In this document: positions 50,803 to 55,638 of the stretch, one piece after another
Layout of the letters: each line of letters starts with the position of its first letter
Position numbering within the stretch: position 1 is the stretch's first letter
Source: Nocardia miyunensis NBRC 108239
GTDB lineage: Bacteria; Actinomycetota; Actinomycetes; Mycobacteriales; Mycobacteriaceae
Direction of reading: 5' to 3'
Assembly: GCF_001613065.1 (NCBI RefSeq)
Contig: NZ_BDBQ01000102.1
Location: 1 to 55,638 of the forward strand
DNA: 55,638 nucleotides
Notes under the pieces: generated by a model
What the model was told of the DNA's origin: nothing
The model's database searches: none
What the model saw: the letters and a program-made list of their open reading frames with translations, nothing else
Translations under genes and position numbers: made by a program

Positions 50803-51753
50803 ATGAACATTGAATTATGCTCCGAAGCAAGGGAATTCGGTATGCAGGCGGGGCGGGCGCTGGCCGCGGCCGGTGGTGATGAGCTGGTGCAGCGGGCCGA
50901 GCTGGAGCCGGAGGTACGGCGCTCGGTCGTGGCTGGGGTGCTCGGTGAGCTGGGCGCTTGGGATCTCTCGCCGCGACAGGACTCGGTCGAGCTGGAAGCC
51001 GCTGCGGCGCTGTGCCGTAGCGCCGGATATGTCGCTGCGCCTTATCCGGTTGCCGAGCGGCTGGCGCGGCCCGCGGAGGCCGGTGTCGACGGGCTGTTGG
51101 TGGTCTCGGATGTGCGGCCCGCCGCGCCGGTGGCGGGGCTGGACCTGCGGTGGGCCGCGGTGACGGTGGCCGGAGTGCGCCGGAATGTCGCTGTGCGGCA
51201 GAATGATTCGATGCCGCAAACCTCGATGTTCGTGGCCGGACTGGAAGTCGGAGCCGCGCTCGAGGATGCCGACGGAGCTGCCGATGTCGCGCTGGGGCTG
51301 GTGCTGCCGTGTTGGACGCTGCTGGGCATGTTGGATCGGGCCGTGGATCTGGCTCGGACGCACGTGCTGGTGCGCGAGCAGTTCGGGCAGCCGCTGTCGC
51401 AGTTCCAGGCGGTGCAGTTCCAGCTCACCGATGCCGAGGTGGAGCGGCGCGGTGTGGAGATGCTCGCGCGATATGCGTTGTGGAGCATAGGATCCGGCGA
51501 TCCGGCGGCGGTTCAGGACGCGCTGGCCCTGCGTCTGGCCGCGATCGAGGCGGCCGATACGGTCTTCCGGGTCGCGCATCAGCTGCACGGGGCGCTGGGG
51601 TTCTGCGACGAATCGCCACTGTCCTGGGTCTCGCGGTACAGCCAGCCCATTCGCCGTCTGCCGTTCGGCGCCACGACCACCGAGGAGCTGCTCAGCGATG
51701 GACTGGGCCGGCGCGGGCTGAGCGGGTTGTTCTCGGACCCGATGGGCGTGTGA
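50803..51753 (+). CDS. Acyl-CoA dehydrogenase-like protein (likely partner subunit)
   Basis: 316 aa, shorter than a full ACAD. C-terminal domain is clear: RTHVLVREQFGQPLSQFQAVQFQLTDAEVERRG and VAHQLHGALGFCDESPLSWVSRYSQPIRRLPFG. The middle beta domain is reduced, and no Glu stands at either catalytic position (helix G reads GLVLPCWTLLGMLD). This is the pattern of the second subunit in heteromeric steroid-type ACADs. ATG at 50803 with GGAGG 7 nt upstream. It follows the ACAD at 49302 and is followed immediately by an enoyl-CoA hydratase. Confidence 0.87.
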   Translation: MNIELCSEAREFGMQAGRALAAAGGDELVQRAELEPEVRRSVVAGVLGELGAWDLSPRQDSVELEAAAALCRSAGYVAAPYPVAERLARPAEAGVDGLLVVSDVRPAAPVAGLDLRWAAVTVAGVRRNVAVRQNDSMPQTSMFVAGLEVGAALEDADGAADVALGLVLPCWTLLGMLDRAVDLARTHVLVREQFGQPLSQFQAVQFQLTDAEVERRGVEMLARYALWSIGSGDPAAVQDALALRLAAIEAADTVFRVAHQLHGALGFCDESPLSWVSRYSQPIRRLPFGATTTEELLSDGLGRRGLSGLFSDPMGV

Positions 51754-51783
51754 ATGGTCCGAACATCCAGGGAGGCTGAGGAA

Positions 51784-52566
51784 TTGCGGTACGACCTACC
51801 CGACGCGCTGGAGATTCGGTGCGACGGTCCGGTGCGCACGGTGGTGCTGAACCGGCCGGCGGAATTCAATGCCGTCGATGTGAATCTGCACCGTGGTCTC
51901 GCGACGGTCTGGCGGCAGCTGGCGGCCGATACCGAGGCGCGGGTGGTGATTCTGACCGGTGCGGGCCGGGCGTTCAGCGCGGGTGGCGACCTGGACTGGA
52001 TCACCTCGTTCCTCGATGATCCGGTCGCGCGGGACGAGAGTATTCGCGAGGGCGCGCAGATCATCGAGGAGATGCTGCGGTTCCAGCTCCCGGTGATCGC
52101 CGCGGTCAACGGTCCAGCCGTGGGCCTGGGCGCGAGCATCGCCGTGCTGTGCGATGTGGTGCTGATGTCCGAGCGGGGGCACCTGGCCGATCCACATGTC
52201 GCGGTGGGCCTGGTCGCGGGTGATGGCGGCGCGGCATTCTGGCCGCTGCTGACGCCCATCCTGCGTTCGCGCGAATACCTGTACACCGGCGACCGGATCG
52301 ATGCCGCCACCGCCGTCGAGCTGGGCCTCGCGACCCGGGTGGTCGCGCCGGACGATCTGCTCGACGAGGCCCACAGGCTCGCGCAGCGCCTGGCCGCCCA
52401 ACCGCCCGAAGCCCTGCGCAGCACCAAACGCGTTGTGAACATGTATCTTTCGCAGGCTCTGGCGGGCCCGATGCAGGCTGGATTCGCCGCCGAGGTCGTC
52501 ACCATGCAGTCTCCGGAACATCGAGAACGTCTGCAAGCCTTGCGGGACAGGACCAAGAGCCGATGA
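51784..52566 (+). CDS. Enoyl-CoA hydratase/isomerase
   Basis: 260-aa crotonase. LNRPAEFNAVDVNLHRGL, LTGAGRAFSAGGDLDWI and VNGPAVGLGASIAVLCDVVLMSE form the CoA site and oxyanion hole; VVAPDDLLDEA and RVVNMYLSQALAGPM follow. The TTG at 51784 has GGGAGG 8 nt upstream and gives the usual N-terminus; an ATG at 51754, right after the ACAD stop, would add ten residues. It hydrates the enoyl-CoA from the adjacent ACADs. Confidence 0.91.
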   Translation: MRYDLPDALEIRCDGPVRTVVLNRPAEFNAVDVNLHRGLATVWRQLAADTEARVVILTGAGRAFSAGGDLDWITSFLDDPVARDESIREGAQIIEEMLRFQLPVIAAVNGPAVGLGASIAVLCDVVLMSERGHLADPHVAVGLVAGDGGAAFWPLLTPILRSREYLYTGDRIDAATAVELGLATRVVAPDDLLDEAHRLAQRLAAQPPEALRSTKRVVNMYLSQALAGPMQAGFAAEVVTMQSPEHRERLQALRDRTKSR

Positions 52567-52872
52567 CGCCGGACCCAGCCGATCGCGTCCACGAACCCGG
52601 TTCCGGCACCGTCGTGTGGTCGCCGGGCCGGTCCGTCCGATCACCACGCGGGATCGACGCAGCGGCAAGCGAGTCACGAATGGCTGCACGGTCTCTGCGG
52701 ATGTCTATTCGGCCCCGGGGCCGGGCGTGCGCGTTCGGCGGACGGCGGCGGGTGGCCACGGGCTGTATCCGGCGCGATCGGATTACGTTGGGGGCCATCG
52801 CTGTTTTCACCGTGACGGCTGATGACGACGAATGCTGTGCTCGAATCGGCTGGGGGAGACAGGGGTTGGTGG
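52567..52872. other. 306-bp gap between hydratase and ACAD
   Basis: Contains one perfect 14-bp GC palindrome (CGGCCCCGGGGCCG at 52710-52723) that could be a weak terminator or chance. No supported gene and no copy of the GntR or GAGAAT sites. Confidence 0.35.
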
Positions 52873-54048
52873 ATGAACACGCCGAGTGATCTGCGGGAGT
52901 TTCGCGCCCAGGTGCGGGATTGGTGCCGGGCGGAGCTTCCGGCGGGGTGGCGGGCCGCGCAGACCGGGGCCTCGGACGCGGAGTTCGTCGAGTTTCAGCA
53001 GGAGTGGTTTCAGCGGTTGCGGGGGGCTGGGTTCGCGGTGCCGCACTGGCCCGCGGAGTGGGGCGGGGGGATGCCGGTGGGCGAGCAGATCGTGCTGTAT
53101 CAGGAGCTGGCGGCGCATGACGCGCCGCGATTGGTGCTGGCATTCGTGTCGATACACCACGCGGCGGCAACGCTGCTGGCGGCCGGGACTCAGGAGCAGC
53201 GGCAGCGGCATCTGCCCGCCATTCTGGACGGCGAGATCTGGGTGCAGGGATTCTCCGAACCCGCGGCCGGATCGGATCTGGCCGCATTGGCGACCACGGC
53301 CCGACGCGAGGGCGACGGGTATGTCGTGACGGGTCAGAAGGTGTGGGCCAGCGGCGCGCAGTTCGCGGACTGGTGTCTGCTGCTGGCGCGCACCGATGCG
53401 AATGCGCCCAAGCGACAAGGGATTTCGTACTTCCTGCTGGATATGCGGACGCCGGGGATCGATGTGCGCCCGATCCGGCAGGCGACGGGGGAATCGCATT
53501 TCTGCGAGATATTCCTGGACCGGGTGCGCATCCCGGCCAGTGGATTGATCGGCGCGGAGAACTCCGGATGGCAGGTGGCGCAGCAGACGCTCGGGGCCGA
53601 GCGCGGGCTGACCATGCTGGAACTGGCCGAGCGGCTGGGCAATGCCGGATTCCGCTGGCTGGTGCGGGCGTGTCCGGCCGAGGATCCGGCCCTGCTCGAT
53701 CGGCTGGCCGGATTCGAGACCGAGATCGCCGGACTTCGGCTGCTGTGCCGAGATCTGGTGGAGCGCCACGAATCCGGGGCCGCGGGGCCGGCGGATGCGT
53801 CCATCGTCAAGCTGTACTACAGTGAACTGCTACAGCGGATGACCGATTTCGGCACCGAGCTCGGGGGCGTGAACGCCCATACCGTGCTGCACAAGCCGCG
53901 CTCGGGCGGCTGGGAGTCCGGGGCCTGGGCGCTGGATTTCCTCGGGTCGTGGGAATGGACGATTCCCGGTGGTACCAGTGAGATTCAGCGCACCATCATC
54001 GGGGAGCGCGGGCTCGGGCTGCCCCGGGAACCGAGCGGGGCACGATGA
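52873..54048 (+). CDS. Acyl-CoA dehydrogenase
   Basis: 391 aa. WVQGFSEPAAGSDLAALATTARREGDGYVVTGQKVWAS, then helix G with TLGAERGLTMLELAERLG, where Glu stands at the long-chain/isovaleryl base position, and a C-terminal end FLGSWEWTIPGGTSEIQRTIIGERGLGLP. The YEGT motif is IPGGTS. ATG at 52873 is preceded by AGGGGT; earlier in-frame starts lack an SD. Overlaps the next ACAD by 4 bp (ATGA), so both subunits are made together, as for heterotetrameric ACADs. Confidence 0.93.
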   Translation: MNTPSDLREFRAQVRDWCRAELPAGWRAAQTGASDAEFVEFQQEWFQRLRGAGFAVPHWPAEWGGGMPVGEQIVLYQELAAHDAPRLVLAFVSIHHAAATLLAAGTQEQRQRHLPAILDGEIWVQGFSEPAAGSDLAALATTARREGDGYVVTGQKVWASGAQFADWCLLLARTDANAPKRQGISYFLLDMRTPGIDVRPIRQATGESHFCEIFLDRVRIPASGLIGAENSGWQVAQQTLGAERGLTMLELAERLGNAGFRWLVRACPAEDPALLDRLAGFETEIAGLRLLCRDLVERHESGAAGPADASIVKLYYSELLQRMTDFGTELGGVNAHTVLHKPRSGGWESGAWALDFLGSWEWTIPGGTSEIQRTIIGERGLGLPREPSGAR

Positions 54049-55163
54049 GCGGAACGGTCGGGGACACTGTGGACTTCACCGAAATACACGATGAATTGCG
54101 TTCGGTGGCAAGGGATGTGCTCACTTCCCAGGATGCCGTGGGACTCACGCCCGGCAGGCTCGCGGATCTGGGGTGGCTCGGCCTTGAAGTGCCCGATGAA
54201 TCAGGCGGCGGCGGAGCGAGTTTCGCCGAGACGGCGATCGTGCTCGAGGAATTCGGGCGCGCGGCGGCCGGAGGATACTTCGGCGCCACGCTCGCTGCTG
54301 GAACCTGTGCTCTGCTCGCCGAGACGGCCGATCACGAAGATCTCTTGCGCACCCTGGCCGCGGGCGAGACGATGACGACCGCGGCCCTGGTCGCGGTACC
54401 CGATGACTGCGAAGGCGCTCCGTCGCCGTTTCGGCTCCGCGGTGGTGCCGATGGGCTGTTGCTCTCCGGCCGTGCGGAATTCGTACCCGATGTCGCGAAC
54501 GCGGACCCGTTACTGCTGCTGGCCGATGACCCCGACGGGGTACCGGTCATCGTCGCGGTCCAGGCGAACACGCTGGCGATTGCCGCCCAACCGGTGCTGG
54601 ACGAGACCAGGACGTTCGGCGTGGTCACCGCCGATGATGTTGCGGTGCGAGTGGATTCGGCCTGGCGGTTCGCCGGAGATCCGGTCGACGCGGTGCAGCG
54701 TCTGCGCGACCGCGCCGCGCTCTCGATCGCCTGCGACAGTCTCGGCCTGTCCGCGGCGATGCTGGACGCCACGACCGCCTACGTGCGCGTTCGCGAACAG
54801 TTCGGCCGCCCCGTCGGCTCCTTCCAGGCGGTCAAACACGCCTGCGCGGATATGCTCGTGCGGATCACCATCGCCCGGCATCTGGTCGCGGACGCGGTGC
54901 GGCAGCTGGCCGAGGGGGATCCCGACGCCTGGGTGGCCGCCTCGATGGCGAAGTCCTACAGCTGTGCCGCCGCCGTCGAAATCGCCGGTAAGGCAATGCA
55001 ATTGCACGGCGGAATCGGCTACACCTGGGAGAGCGGCATCCACCGCTATCACAAGCGCGCGATGCTGAACCGCGCGTTGTTCGGTTCTCCGGCGGCCCAT
55101 CGCCGCAGGCTGTCCGAGCGGTATGGCAATACAGTGGGAGACGCGGCTTCCGGGCGGCTCTGA
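54045..55163 (+). CDS. Acyl-CoA dehydrogenase-like partner subunit
   Basis: 372 aa. Beta domain lacks the usual TEP.GSD motif (it reads GETMTTAALVAVPDDCEG), but the C-terminal domain is normal: YVRVREQFGRPVGSFQAVKHACADMLVRI and AMQLHGGIGYTWESGIHRYHKRAML. Helix G has LRDRAALSIACDSLG with Asp-Arg rather than Glu-Arg. The protein is therefore likely the non-catalytic half of a heteromer with 52873-54048. ATGA overlap with that gene. Confidence 0.9.
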   Translation: MSGTVGDTVDFTEIHDELRSVARDVLTSQDAVGLTPGRLADLGWLGLEVPDESGGGGASFAETAIVLEEFGRAAAGGYFGATLAAGTCALLAETADHEDLLRTLAAGETMTTAALVAVPDDCEGAPSPFRLRGGADGLLLSGRAEFVPDVANADPLLLLADDPDGVPVIVAVQANTLAIAAQPVLDETRTFGVVTADDVAVRVDSAWRFAGDPVDAVQRLRDRAALSIACDSLGLSAAMLDATTAYVRVREQFGRPVGSFQAVKHACADMLVRITIARHLVADAVRQLAEGDPDAWVAASMAKSYSCAAAVEIAGKAMQLHGGIGYTWESGIHRYHKRAMLNRALFGSPAAHRRRLSERYGNTVGDAASGRL

Positions 55164-55479
55164 CCGACCCTGCCGCCGGAACCGAATCGAGTCTGTGCCC
55201 ACGAGGCCGAGTCGCCGTCAGCGAGACGCACGCCCAGTACCGCGCTCGGCCGCGCGCGGGCGGCTTGTTCGAACCGGCCCCGCGCATGCTCTGGGAACCG
55301 AACATCATCTGGAAGAGCGACGTGTACGCGACGGATCTGTCCGCATGGCCTCGGCGTGGGCCGGATCGCCGGGGATGTGGCGTTCTCGGCCGATTGTGAT
55401 CGCGGCGTTGGCGATCGAGCCCGAATTCCGAGCGATCGAACCCTGAATCGCCAGCAGCCGGAGCCTTCGGTATTTAGAC
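55164..55479. other. 316-bp gap before the last hydrolase
   Basis: One frame (plus strand, about 55250-55340) reads PRMLWEPNIIWKSDVYATDLSAW, which has protein-like composition but no start, family or continuation I recognise; it may be a gene remnant. The promoter of the hydrolase follows. Confidence 0.3.
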
Positions 55480-55505
55480 TCTCCTGATAAGAGAATCATA
55501 TTTTC
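55480..55505. promoter_or_regulatory. GAGAAT-type operator upstream of the last hydrolase
   Basis: GAGAATCATATTTTC (55491-55505) fits the 15-bp consensus with one mismatch; the preceding TCTCC-N2-ATAA is shared with 7821-7831. It lies 9 bp before the hydrolase ATG and overlaps the sequence just before its SD. Confidence 0.6.
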
Positions 55506-55514
55506 AGGAGTGAA

Positions 55515-55638
55515 ATGGCTACCTTTGTCCTGGTGCACGGCGGCGGACACGGCGGCTGGTGCTATCGGTACGTGCGGGAATTACTACAGCAGGCCGGGCA
55601 CGAGGTGTACGCGCCGACGTTGTCCGGGCTGGCCGAGC
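55515..55638 (+). CDS. Alpha/beta hydrolase (3' truncated by window)
   Basis: First 41 residues only: MATFVLVHGGGHGGWCYRYV..., the oxyanion-hole HGGGHGGWCY of the hydroxynitrile-lyase/methyl-esterase branch of alpha/beta hydrolases. ATG at 55515 with AGGAG 4-5 nt upstream. Nucleophile and His lie beyond the window. Its promoter carries the GAGAAT-type site, so it belongs to that regulon rather than to the GntR arm that precedes it. Confidence 0.85.
   Translation, partial: MATFVLVHGGGHGGWCYRYVRELLQQAGHEVYAPTLSGLAE

Noticed and set aside
52710..52723. 14-bp GC palindrome as terminator.
   Set aside because: Has no loop or T tract and the surrounding region gives no support; left as a remark in the gap entry.

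Overview
This is a high-G+C stretch that reads like the chromosome of a mycolic-acid actinomycete (Nocardia, Rhodococcus or Mycobacterium type; Nocardia-like is my best guess). The reasons are the dense acyl-CoA dehydrogenase (ACAD), short-chain dehydrogenase (SDR) and Rieske gene clusters, an MTB12-like lipoprotein, frequent GTG/TTG starts with strong Shine-Dalgarno (SD) sequences, and tightly overlapping operons. No rRNA, tRNA, CRISPR or phage genes were seen. The window starts inside an enoyl-CoA hydratase and ends inside an alpha/beta hydrolase.

Layout. (1) 0-7.6 kb: enoyl-CoA hydratase end, MTB12-like lipoprotein with a clean terminator, an ACAD pair, and a minus-strand operon (AhpD-like protein, Rieske oxygenase, 115-aa unknown, amidohydrolase, SnoaL-like). 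(2) 7.9-15.4 kb: plus-strand beta-oxidation operon (ACAD, SDR, CaiB-type CoA transferase, enoyl-CoA hydratase, thiolase, ACAD) followed by an Asp-nucleophile alpha/beta hydrolase. (3) 15.5-23 kb: less specialised genes (TetR with its divergent SnoaL-like target, secreted hydrolase, LysE exporter, methyltransferase, lytic transglycosylase, LysR with a divergent enolase). (4) 23-30.2 kb: an ACAD + aminoglycoside-phosphotransferase-like kinase + enoyl-CoA hydratase + medium-chain reductase operon, divergent from a VOC protein and an SDR, then a lone amidohydrolase. (5) 30.4-32.6 kb: secreted Pro/Gly-repeat protein, CysQ, PhoU. (6) 32.7-55.2 kb: a large GntR-associated catabolic cluster. Its minus arm runs beta-propeller, SDR, [TnpB insertion], Rieske, Baeyer-Villiger monooxygenase, SDR, ThDP lyase, aldehyde dehydrogenase, SnoaL-like, SDR, SnoaL-like, TauD/TfdA dioxygenase, SDR, AhpD-like. 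Its plus arm runs ACAD, ACAD, enoyl-CoA hydratase, ACAD, ACAD.

Two regulatory signatures tie the genes together. A 15-bp inverted repeat of the form GAGAAT-N3-ATTCTC lies in the promoters of the region 1, 2 and 4 operons and of the last hydrolase; its regulator is not in the window. A separate 34-bp element occurs twice in opposite orientation, once before each arm of region 6, with the GntR gene between them. The likely theme is oxygenase-initiated breakdown of an alicyclic, terpenoid or steroid-like carbon skeleton, followed by CoA-ester beta-oxidation; the substrate cannot be read from the sequence. Other points of note are decayed copies of gene 3' ends directly downstream of two genes, an internally shortened TnpB with all nuclease residues, an amidohydrolase without its HxH motif, and an SDR whose catalytic Tyr is Phe.
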